A program made the position numbers and the translations under genes. The notes under the pieces were generated by a model. The model saw only the letters and a list, made by a program, of their open reading frames with translations. It had not been told where the DNA came from and made no database searches. This document shows positions 16,402 to 24,029 of a DNA stretch of 64,000 nt, piece by piece. How positions within the stretch are numbered: the first letter of the stretch is position 1; the number at the start of each line of letters is the position of its first letter. The stretch lies in NCBI GenBank assembly GCA_019635585.1, contig JAHBZE010000002.1, forward strand, positions 310,001 to 374,000, read 5' to 3'. This stretch comes from Xanthobacteraceae bacterium. GTDB lineage: Bacteria; Pseudomonadota; Alphaproteobacteria; Rhizobiales; Xanthobacteraceae.

Positions 16402-16620
16402 ATGCGTACGATCATCGTTTCTTCGATTTTCGCGGCGGCGTTTCTCGTTGCCGGCGCGACTGCCTGGACCGCCAACGCCGGCGTGCTCGGCAAAGGCGTA
16501 TCGGCTGCGTCCGACACGCTGACCCAGACCGAAAACGTCCGCTGCTGGCGCAACGCGCCGTATGACGGCTGCGGCTGGGGCTGGCGCCGGACCCGCTGGG
16601 GCAAGTGCCGCCCCTGCTGA
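16402..16620 (+). CDS. small secreted Trp/Arg-rich protein, 72 aa
   Basis: A signal peptide (residues 1-26, MRTIIVSSIFAAAFLVAGAT then AWTANA) leads to a mature chain of about 46 residues. Its tail is dense in Trp, Arg, Gly and Cys: CWRNAPYDGCGWGWRRTRWG, ending CRPC, with four cysteines in all. The ATG at 16402 follows GGAGG by six bases. A strong terminator follows, and a stress-type promoter lies upstream, so it is a monocistronic stress gene. The function is unknown; a cell-envelope role fits the export signal. Confidence 0.72.
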   Translation: MRTIIVSSIFAAAFLVAGATAWTANAGVLGKGVSAASDTLTQTENVRCWRNAPYDGCGWGWRRTRWGKCRPC

Positions 16621-16644
16621 TCTCCTGAAAGAGATTTAGTCACC

Positions 16645-16678
16645 AAACCCCGCCGCGCAAGCGGCGGGGTTTCTTTTT
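16645..16678 (+). terminator. rho-independent terminator
   Basis: Twelve-base stem aaaccccgccgc (16645-16656) with loop gcaa and its complement at 16661-16672, then ctttttat. It lies 25 bases after the small secreted gene. Confidence 0.92.
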
Positions 16679-16738
16679 ATGTTTTACCGCCGACGTCCGG
16701 CGCGCTTGGGGCTTGCCCCATTCGCGCAATTAAAAACG

Positions 16739-17224
16739 TCAGGTCTTGCCGCCAATATCGGAATGAAAATACGGCTTACCGCTCGACGCCGACGGCAGGT
16801 AGTAAGACCCGAAACGGAGCGCGACCACGGCGAGCGCGAGCACGAGGATTGCGACCGCGGTCATCAGCGTTTCCATTTCCGGCGTCTGGTGCGTGGTCAC
16901 GACCACGACGACATGGCGCGTGACCGCGGTGATCGCGACGTAAATCAGAAAGCGCACCGGCATGCGGTTGGTCTTGAAATAGATGCCGACCATGGCGCCG
17001 ATCTCGAGATAGATGAAGAGCAGCAACAGGTCCTCGATCGAGGCGTTGCCGCGGTTGACCATGGCCCAGAAGGTCGCGGCCGCGGCCCACACGGTCGAGG
17101 CGCCGATCGCAAACAGACCGAGCAGATGGAAGCCTTCGACCAGCAAATTTCCGGCGTGATTCACGAAGCGCCGCGCGCTCGCTTCCGCCTGCCGCTCGGT
17201 AATCTGATCTGGTTTCTTCGCCAT
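16739..17224 (-). CDS. PsiE-family (phosphate-starvation-inducible) membrane protein
   Basis: 161-residue inner-membrane protein of the PsiE family (PF06146). Four hydrophobic helices are visible. The conserved central block LEIGAMVGIYFKTNRMPVRF followed by IYVAITAVTR matches the family strongly. E. coli psiE responds to phosphate starvation and cAMP; no such control is visible here. The first 30 residues are hydrophilic and charged (MAKKPDQITERQAEASARR). The ATG at 17224 is the first in frame. It is a single gene, divergent from a secreted protein gene. Confidence 0.85.
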   Translation of the reverse strand: MAKKPDQITERQAEASARRFVNHAGNLLVEGFHLLGLFAIGASTVWAAAATFWAMVNRGNASIEDLLLLFIYLEIGAMVGIYFKTNRMPVRFLIYVAITAVTRHVVVVVTTHQTPEMETLMTAVAILVLALAVVALRFGSYYLPSASSGKPYFHSDIGGKT

Positions 17225-17350
17225 GCGCGGCCCCTCGCCCGACTCATGCGCCGTTTATTTTAACGCAGCGGCGTGTGCGCCGTCATTCTGCGCTGCGACG
17301 ACGCGACCCGGTTCAAATCGCGGCACCGCTGTGGTCCAATCCGGCGCATC

Positions 17351-17785
17351 ATGAAGCTGGGAAAAATCGGGCTGGGCTGCGCGCTCGGCATCATCGGATT
17401 CGCGGGAAGCGCGAGCGCCGGTGTCACCGCGGTTTACGGCTGCCGTTTCTATCAGGACGGCAAGGTCTATGCCGAATTCCGCATCAACGAAATCGACTTC
17501 ACCAAGTGGGACGACGAAGGCTTCTTCGATCCGCCCGCCGGCAAGCCGGTGAAGACCGACGTCGAGGCCAAGGGCACACCGGGCGAAGACGAGGGCCTCG
17601 TCTTCAGGCTCCCGAAAGAGGACGTCGAGATCGTGGTCGCGAACACACTCGACTTCGTGAACGCGCGCTATTCGGGACCGGAGGAGAAGAATCTCCCCGG
17701 CGAATGCGAACAGGCCGACACGAAGAACGCGCTCGACCGCTGGTTTCTCGAACGCCAGCAAGAGCACAAGCGAAAGCCGCGCTAG
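17351..17785 (+). CDS. secreted hypothetical protein, 144 aa
   Basis: The signal peptide MKLGKIGLGCALGIIGFAGS ends near SASA-G. The mature part is acidic and beta-rich (YGCRFYQDGKVYAEFRINEI, DWDDEG-like turns, DVEIVVANTLDFVNARYSG) and finishes with a basic helix (DRWFLERQQEHKRKPR). Two mature cysteines, in YGCRF and GECEQ, could pair. I recognise no named family. The ATG at 17351 was chosen because it opens the signal peptide; the longer frame upstream adds arginine-rich noise. The stop lies in a hairpin shared with the convergent transporter gene. Confidence 0.7.
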   Translation: MKLGKIGLGCALGIIGFAGSASAGVTAVYGCRFYQDGKVYAEFRINEIDFTKWDDEGFFDPPAGKPVKTDVEAKGTPGEDEGLVFRLPKEDVEIVVANTLDFVNARYSGPEEKNLPGECEQADTKNALDRWFLERQQEHKRKPR

Positions 17786-17798
17786 GCGCCTCGCCTAG
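17782..17798. repeat. hairpin spanning two convergent stop codons
   Basis: CTAGGCG-CCT-CGCCTAG holds the TAG stop of the secreted-protein gene at 17783-17785 and the opposite-strand TAG at 17795-17797. The core arms TAGGCG/CGCCTA are the same as at 11577-11591. Confidence 0.6.
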
Positions 17799-18496
17799 AC
17801 CGCGTGGCCGACGAGCTTGCCGATCAGCGCGGTAGCAGCCATCGCGACCGCGCCCCAGAAGGTCACGCGCACGGCCCCTTTCAGAAGGCTCGCGCCGCCC
17901 GCATGCGCGCCGAGCGCACCGAGGATCGCAAGGAAGAACAGCGTGCCGCCCGAAATCACCGGCACGATGTAAGCGAGCGGCGCGAGGATCGTGAGCAGAA
18001 GCGGCGCCGCCGCGCCCACGGAAAAGGTGATCGCGGAAGTGATCGCGGCGAGCACCGGCTGCGCGGCCGTGATCTCGGTGATGCCGAGTTCCTCGCGCGC
18101 ATGCGCGCCGAGCGCGTCCTTCGCCATGAGTTGCTTCGCGACCTCGATCGCGACCGGCCTTTCGACCCCGCGCGCGACATAGATATCCGCGAGTTCGTTC
18201 AGCTCGAATTCCGGCTGCTCTTTCAGTTCGCGCCGCTCGCGCGCGAGATCGGCATTCTCGGTGTCGGCCTGCGACGAAACCGAAACATATTCGCCCGCGG
18301 CCATCGACATCGCGCCGGCGGCAAGACCGGCAACGCCCGCGACCAGCATCGCGGCGCGGTTCGGCGTCGCGGCCGCGACGCCGACGATCAGGCTCGAAGT
18401 TGAAATGATGCCGTCGTTCGCGCCCAGGACCGCCGCGCGCAGCCAGCCGATGCGGGTCGCGAGATGGCTTTCGTCGTGGGATTTCAGGCGCGGCAT
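17795..18496 (-). CDS. VIT1/CCC1-family transporter
   Basis: 233-residue inner-membrane protein of the VIT1/CCC1 family, which moves Fe(II) or Mn(II) out of the cytosol. The first helix motif ANDGIISTSSLIVGV is diagnostic, followed by AGAMSMAAGEYVSVSSQ. A charged cytoplasmic metal-binding loop (ENADLARERRELKEQPEFEL) carries many Glu residues. Three more helices complete the usual five. The ATG at 18496 follows GAGGAG by six bases. The neighbouring gene encodes a His/Tyr-rich exported protein that could bind the exported metal, but that is inference. Confidence 0.9.
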   Translation of the reverse strand: MPRLKSHDESHLATRIGWLRAAVLGANDGIISTSSLIVGVAAATPNRAAMLVAGVAGLAAGAMSMAAGEYVSVSSQADTENADLARERRELKEQPEFELNELADIYVARGVERPVAIEVAKQLMAKDALGAHAREELGITEITAAQPVLAAITSAITFSVGAAAPLLLTILAPLAYIVPVISGGTLFFLAILGALGAHAGGASLLKGAVRVTFWGAVAMAATALIGKLVGHAV

Positions 18497-18618
18497 GGCT
18501 GGCTCCTCGATGCTGGCTACCGCGAGACGCTGCGCGCGGTATTGATCGGGGTCAAGCGCAGCCAAAAAGCCGGCGGCCGCTCGCGAGAAGCGGCCGCTGG
18601 CCGTCTTGCCTGTCGCCG

Positions 18619-18915
18619 TTACAGCCCGAACAACGAGAACGGGAACGGAGAATAGTAAGGCCGCTGGTAATAATAGCCGTAAGGCTGATTGTAATAGCGG
18701 TGTCCGTAGTAGCGGCGATGATAATGGCGGCGATTGTAATGGCGGCGATGCTGCCAGTGATTGCGCGTGTGGCGGCGCTTGCGGACGTCGATCGTGTTCG
18801 ACTGCACCGCCGGCGCGTTCTTCAGGCCGGAGAGCGGTGCCGCGCTTACTGGCGCAGCAGACGCCGCGAGGCCGAGCGCACCTGCCAGCGCGCATGCGAG
18901 CGTGAGGTTCTTCAT
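18619..18915 (-). CDS. small secreted His/Arg/Tyr-rich protein, 98 aa
   Basis: A signal peptide (about residues 1-25, MKNLTLACALAGALGLAASA then APVSA) precedes a short spacer. The C-terminal 50 residues are low-complexity: His, Arg and Tyr alternate (NHWQHRRHYNRRHYHRRYYG) and then Tyr/Pro/Phe dominate to the end. Such repeats could bind metal or nucleic acid or assemble at the envelope. The ATG at 18915 follows AAAGGA; the longer frame to 19209 reads into repeat-derived sequence. It stands 122 bases upstream of the VIT1-type transporter gene. Confidence 0.7.
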   Translation of the reverse strand: MKNLTLACALAGALGLAASAAPVSAAPLSGLKNAPAVQSNTIDVRKRRHTRNHWQHRRHYNRRHYHRRYYGHRYYNQPYGYYYQRPYYSPFPFSLFGL

Positions 18916-19162
18916 CCCAAATCCTTTCTTACTTGCCATCGCCTTGCAAAGAAAAGGTCTGAATTGCTCCTTCGTTCCCGCCTTATTTCGTTTTCTGTAA
19001 TGAAGGTTGAATTCGCAGCCCATGCTGCAACGGTGCGCGCATGCGCGCGCGTCAGAGAGTCGCGATGCGGGTGCTAATTCTGTTTGATTGGCAAACAGCA
19101 TTGCGGTTTTTCGCGCACGGGTCCGCTCATGGACGCGCGCTTTTCGCGTCCCGTGCAAACCA

Positions 19163-19320
19163 CCCTCGAAACAAATCGAGGGAGCGGAGCGCTGCGACGC
19201 GCCACGCATTAGAGTTTCCGTCTCTCTTGCGAGAGACGTATCGCCTCGCAGCGCTCCACATTCAGCGATTGTTCGGACGCGGGCCGCGCTTTTCGTGAAG
19301 CATTCCCGAAGGAATGCTTC
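19163..19320. repeat. cluster of nested stem-loops, candidate structured RNA or repeat
   Basis: Four perfect stems. ccctcga/tcgaggg is at 19163-19169 and 19176-19182. An 11-base stem ggagcgctgcg/cgcagcgctcc is at 19186-19196 and 19247-19257. It encloses gtctctc/gagagac at 19220-19226 and 19231-19237. gaagcattcc/ggaatgcttc is at 19297-19306 and 19311-19320. No T-run follows on either strand. Confidence 0.5.
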
Positions 19321-19514
19321 TCCGTCAGCCGGCTCCCGGCAGGCGAGCCTAGTCTCGCCGGGCGGAATCCCGCGTCGTCCCGGCTTGCGACTGCGAGACG
19401 CAAACGGAGACGCCGGCCACTTCCCGCTTTAGCGACGCCTCGCGAAAGCGCCCTCGACGGAAATAGCGTATAGGAATATAGTCTCTATCGGTGGGGAAGT
19501 CAAGAAAACCTTGC

Positions 19515-19613
19515 CGTCATCCTGAGGTGGCCGAGCGTGAGCGAGGCCCTCGAAGGACGACGACGCTTTCATCCTTCGAGGCTCGGCTTCGCCTCGCTCC
19601 TCAGGATGACGGT
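19515..19613. repeat. palindromic intergenic repeat of the rhizobial type
   Basis: Outer 14-base arms ccgtcatcctgagg (19515-19528) and cctcaggatgacgg (19600-19613), with further inner pairing of cctcgaagga and tccttcgagg. From memory this matches a family common between genes in Bradyrhizobium and relatives. Confidence 0.7.
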
Positions 19614-19653
19614 TGTAGTTCATCATGGCCGGGCTTGACCCGCCATCCGCGTC

Positions 19654-20004
19654 CTAGCTGCTTCTGCTGTCGGTCGCGGCGCCGGTTTCCTCCGGCAACA
19701 TCCCTCCCCACGCCGCGAAGGTGCCGAGCGCGCCGCCCACGATCAACGCATAGGGCAAATACGGCACGAGGAACGAGAGCGTCTTCATCTGGTATTTGGC
19801 GATCAGCCGCGCCGATTCCGCCGCATCCCAGTTGAAGTAGAGAAACACGCCGCACATGAAGATGTAGATACCGACCGGCACGCCGAGCGTGTAGAGCCCG
19901 CGCGAGATCAGTGGCAGCCTGGCATAGAAAAGTATCGTCGCGAGCATGAAGATCGAGATGAGCATGGAACAGGCGGTGACGGCATATTCCGGCGCGAACC
20001 ACAT
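19654..20004 (-). CDS. hypothetical membrane protein, 116 aa
   Basis: Unrecognised inner-membrane protein with three hydrophobic helices, about residues 8-29 (AVTACSMLISIFMLATILFY), 36-58 (LYTLGVPVGIYIFMCGVFLY) and 78-100. It ends in a short polar tail. The ATG at 20004 has AGGAG seven bases upstream; the TTG two codons earlier lacks correct spacing. A perfect CRP-type palindrome centred about 75 bases upstream suggests regulation by a cAMP-CRP-like factor. The gene lies just beyond the end of the low-GC cassette and has normal composition. Confidence 0.68.
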   Translation of the reverse strand: MWFAPEYAVTACSMLISIFMLATILFYARLPLISRGLYTLGVPVGIYIFMCGVFLYFNWDAAESARLIAKYQMKTLSFLVPYLPYALIVGGALGTFAAWGGMLPEETGAATDSRSS

Positions 20005-20071
20005 CGGCAAACTCCTGATGAGCGAGAGTAACGGCGATTGGCCGAAGCTAGCTCGATCCGGACAGGCGCGC

Positions 20072-20087
20072 TGTGATGGGGATCACA
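20072..20087. promoter_or_regulatory. CRP-like palindrome TGTGA-N6-TCACA
   Basis: TGTGATGGGGATCACA is an exact match to the CRP/FNR-family half-sites with six-base spacing. It lies 68 bases upstream of the ATG of the 116-residue membrane protein on the minus strand. Confidence 0.5.
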
Positions 20088-20140
20088 TCACGACATGCCC
20101 GCTTCCGCCTACCGCGAAGGTTGTGGTTTGGTTTCTTTGG

Positions 20141-20204
20141 GATGATGCCCCTCGCCTCGAATCTGGCGAGAGGTATTCTGGGACGCGCCGCCAAGCGGCA
20201 TCAT
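20141..20204. repeat. nested inverted repeat downstream of the low-GC cassette
   Basis: Outer arms ATGATGCC (20142-20149) and GGCATCAT (20197-20204) enclose a second stem, ctcgcc/ggcgag (20151-20156 with 20165-20170). On the minus strand it lies 28 bases after the last cassette gene, so it may act as its transcript end, although no T-run is present. Confidence 0.45.
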
Positions 20205-20231
20205 GATGCGGTGCGCCAAACGCGCGGTAAC

Positions 20232-20903
20232 TCAATTAACTAATTGTCCGCTACGAAATTCAGATGCCGCTTGGAAATTAGCACGAAAAAGACTTAGCAA
20301 TTGGTCACGTTGACTGCGCCAAGCATTCTTGATGGCGCGATCATCAGCTCCGTCCGGAACAGTCGCTAAAATTTCCGCGTGATGCGGCCTTAGTTCCGCG
20401 TCGGCATCAATAACATAGTACAGCCTTTCACCCTTTTTTCGTTTGTTGGCGCTGGCGCTCGCGACAAGGTTTTTCAGGTCATTCAATTTCACTCCGCTTG
20501 CGCCATGAAATAGGCGTTCTGTCTTACTGCCTATTCTTTGGCGAAGCGTTTGCTTGAACTCTTCATCCGATGCTCCGCCACGAAGTACGCTCATGCCTTT
20601 CTTCTCAGCATGAGTTACTAAAGTTAAAGCGATTTGGTCTTTATCAAGATCCACAGGCGCAATGAGAACGGAAATAACAGTTTCATCGAACTGAACTCTG
20701 CCGGGCGACCCGTGACGCCCTATCGAAACGAGTTCACAGACACAATCTTTGCAATGAGTACCAAATCTCTGAACGCGATCATTTTGATCGTACGTCGCAT
20801 TGTCGAGATGACGACACCTCGCCTGAAATCTTAGATCGTTAAGCCAGTTGACGATAGCCCCGGAGGAAGAGAACGCCCGTCGAAAGATACTTCCCCACCC
20901 CAT
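20232..20903 (-). CDS. cassette protein C, 223 aa, unknown function
   Basis: Third gene of the low-GC cassette; no named family recognised. The N-terminal 55 residues hold cysteines (ARCRHLD, then THCKDCVCEL) that could form a zinc site. Next comes a beta/alpha core (DETVISVLIAPVDLDKDQIA, LTLVTHAEKKGMSVLRGGAS), a basic helix (NKRKKGERLYYVIDADAEL with PHHAEIL following), and a C terminus QAASEFRSGQLVN. The only standard start in frame is the ATG at 20903, which overlaps gene B by 73 bases. No ATG, GTG or TTG occurs between there and well inside the conserved core, so either the overlap is real or a non-standard start is used. Codon use is markedly AT-richer than outside the cassette. Confidence 0.65.
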   Translation of the reverse strand: MGWGSIFRRAFSSSGAIVNWLNDLRFQARCRHLDNATYDQNDRVQRFGTHCKDCVCELVSIGRHGSPGRVQFDETVISVLIAPVDLDKDQIALTLVTHAEKKGMSVLRGGASDEEFKQTLRQRIGSKTERLFHGASGVKLNDLKNLVASASANKRKKGERLYYVIDADAELRPHHAEILATVPDGADDRAIKNAWRSQRDQLLSLFRANFQAASEFRSGQLVN

Positions 20904-21400
20904 TCATCTTCCCCATTGCGGCAGAAAAATCCGATTCGTTTCTCGCCGAAAAACTCAAGCTCAAAATATTTCGCTGCCTCTTGGATAAACAAGATAACTC
21001 GACCATCAGCATGCAAAGCAGCCTTAGGCATCACACTTTTCGGGCCAAGCAGACGAACAAATTCTTTTGCATCCTCAACAGAGGATGTGACTGCCTTGGC
21101 TGCACCCAACCCGTCCCAGTCATCTTCAAGACCTGAGAGCTTCAAAATTTGAGAAATAGTATCGTCGGCGAGCGATCGTACTGTTTCTAAATTGGCAAAG
21201 GCCCTATCGGTTTCGCTAGCCTGTACGGCGTACGATGCCTTCGTGATTGCCGGAAAGTAAGCAGCCTTTGTAATCGGCTGTAAAAACGAGCGCGCAACAA
21301 CTTTTTCTATTCTTTGGCTTGCTTTCGAGCCCATATAGGTGAGCGACGGCTCGGCCGCCTCAAGGTAGCTAGCGAAATATGTGTCGACCAATGTAACCAT
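20831..21400 (-). CDS. cassette protein B, 189 aa, unknown function
   Basis: Second gene of the low-GC cassette. The first 90 residues are helical (SKASQRIEKVVARSFLQPIT and RAFANLETVRSLADDTISQI). The second half has a DDWDGLGA turn, a helix (SSVEDAKEFVRLLGPKSVMP), then ALHADGRVILFIQEAAKYFE, an order I associate with an unnamed family often seen beside TIGR04255 proteins. No signal peptide or membrane segment. The ATG at 21400 overlaps the stop of gene A by one base (TAATG), so translation is coupled. No catalytic residues can be named. Confidence 0.7.
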   Translation of the reverse strand: MVTLVDTYFASYLEAAEPSLTYMGSKASQRIEKVVARSFLQPITKAAYFPAITKASYAVQASETDRAFANLETVRSLADDTISQILKLSGLEDDWDGLGAAKAVTSSVEDAKEFVRLLGPKSVMPKAALHADGRVILFIQEAAKYFELEFFGEKRIGFFCRNGEDEWGGEVSFDGRSLPPGLSSTGLTI

Positions 21401-22188
21401 TAAGCCAGTCCTACTCTGCTCGCCGCAGCAGTTGTTACGACAGACCTAAATAGGTCCTTTAAGCCATTATGCAGATCGTTTGCACATCCCAAAGCATCTT
21501 CCAAATCACCGCTCAACGCCTCGAGCTTTCTCATTGTTAAGATCGAAACTGACTTACGTAGGTCGCCAGACACAATGTGATGCGCTTGCCCCACATCAAT
21601 ATTTACGTTGGTGAGCTGGCGAACTTCGTTGGAATTAAATTCAAACCAGCCCGAGTGAACGTGAAGAGCGTTCTGTATATTTGAAACGGCAGGGACTAAA
21701 TATCTTGAAGATGTATCCAACACTTGAAAATGACTCGCTTCATCTGTCAGAGACAAAAAACGATCTAAATACTGAAGTTGCACAGATTTGATAGAGAAGT
21801 TGACCGCCGAATAAATCTGCATATCGCGATAGATGCCAACCAAGCGTTCATAAAAATCAGCCCAACGACGATATCTCGCGGTGGTTAACGTTAGTTTTGT
21901 TGCGCTTATAGAAAGCTCATCAATTACCCGCCGCTGATCGTCCAATCGCTGATAAGCAACTCTACGGGGCACATTGCGTCCATCAATCTCGAAGTTTGCG
22001 ACACCGCTTCCTGCCGGCAACTCAATTGGCTCAATGAATTCTGCTCTATGAGTTAATTCAAAACGAGCAGACGCCTTTTTCGCGGCAACGGCCAAGTCAT
22101 CAAACATATCGCTGAGATTGGCCTGAAAGACGAAAATAGCGCTGACATTGTCTATCGAATGATCGGAATGGACTGGTTCCCAGTTCAT
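21400..22188 (-). CDS. cassette protein A, TIGR04255-like, 262 aa
   Basis: First gene of the cassette. Length and layout resemble the sporadically distributed TIGR04255 family: a central Tyr/Trp helix (ARYRRWADFYERLVGIYRD), then a strand VQLQYLDRF where family members have a VxLRYINR-like strand, and a C-terminal helix LHNGLKDLFRSVVTTAA in place of the usual helix that precedes the end. No membrane segment. AGGA lies seven bases before the ATG at 22188. The upstream 90 bases hold an AT-rich palindrome that could be an operator. One 60-base line (21601-21660) counts 27 G/C against 38 of 60 in the neighbouring carboxylase (22381-22440). The function of TIGR04255 proteins is not established. Confidence 0.7.
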   Translation of the reverse strand: MNWEPVHSDHSIDNVSAIFVFQANLSDMFDDLAVAAKKASARFELTHRAEFIEPIELPAGSGVANFEIDGRNVPRRVAYQRLDDQRRVIDELSISATKLTLTTARYRRWADFYERLVGIYRDMQIYSAVNFSIKSVQLQYLDRFLSLTDEASHFQVLDTSSRYLVPAVSNIQNALHVHSGWFEFNSNEVRQLTNVNIDVGQAHHIVSGDLRKSVSILTMRKLEALSGDLEDALGCANDLHNGLKDLFRSVVTTAAASRVGLA

Positions 22189-22251
22189 CTGTGATTCCTA
22201 CAAAACTCTATATAGGGCGATACCACACCTGTCACAGGGCGGGGATAAATA

Positions 22252-22267
22252 AGGTAATATATTACCT
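22252..22267. promoter_or_regulatory. perfect AT-rich palindrome upstream of the cassette
   Basis: AGGTAATATATTACCT, 16 bases, perfectly self-complementary and extended imperfectly by aaat/attt. It lies 64-79 bases upstream of the cassette start and 15 bases past the carboxylase stop. It could be an operator for the cassette; it is too AT-rich for a terminator. Confidence 0.45.
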
Positions 22268-22281
22268 ATTTGGCTGCACGT

Positions 22282-23811
<1,530 letters not shown>

Positions 23812-23856
23812 CGGATCAGGCCCCTCAGGTGTCGGCGCGGAAGGTAGCATGACTCT

Positions 23857-23967
23857 CGTCGTCCCGGCCAAGCGAGCGAAAAGCGAGCGCGAGCTGGGAC
23901 CCATAACCACCCGCATCCCGATTCTCGCAGACCGGGGTTATGGGTCCCCGCTTTCGCGGGGACGACG
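23857..23967. repeat. palindromic intergenic repeat
   Basis: Inverted pairs cgtcgtccc (23857-23865) with gggacgacg (23959-23967), and gggacccataacc (23896-23908) with ggttatgggtccc (23936-23948). The same type of sequence (cccgcgaaagcggggaccc) is, from memory, a common dispersed repeat in Bradyrhizobium-like genomes. Confidence 0.7.
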
Positions 23968-24029
23968 ACAGAGGGAAATGCATCCTTCGCCGCATGGCGC
24001 GGGGCCGCGGGTCCGCTATCCTCGGCCGC

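Larger units (their letters stand above)
18916..19653. other. 738-bp gene-free stretch made of hairpins and dispersed repeats
   Basis: No convincing gene is present: the open frames here are Arg/Ser/Pro-rich with no ribosome-binding sites. The first part (18916-19080) should hold the promoter of the 98-residue secreted gene. From 19163 to 19320 there is a cluster of strong stem-loops, and 19515-19613 is a long inverted repeat. A further short palindromic fragment, tggccgggcttgacccgcca, follows near 19627. The whole looks like a repeat dump of the kind seen between rhizobial genes. Confidence 0.6.

Noticed and set aside
18950-18990. A further GGAAC stress promoter for the His/Tyr-rich gene on the minus strand
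   Set aside because: GGAAC is present, but no CGTT occurs 16 or 17 bases after it.
18915-19209. N-terminal extension of the His/Tyr-rich protein
   Set aside because: It reads into the repeat region, and the ATG at 18915 gives a clean signal peptide with a good binding site.
20027-20206. Short plus-strand frame between the membrane gene and the cassette
   Set aside because: No binding site, no recognisable features, and it spans the CRP-like site and an inverted repeat.
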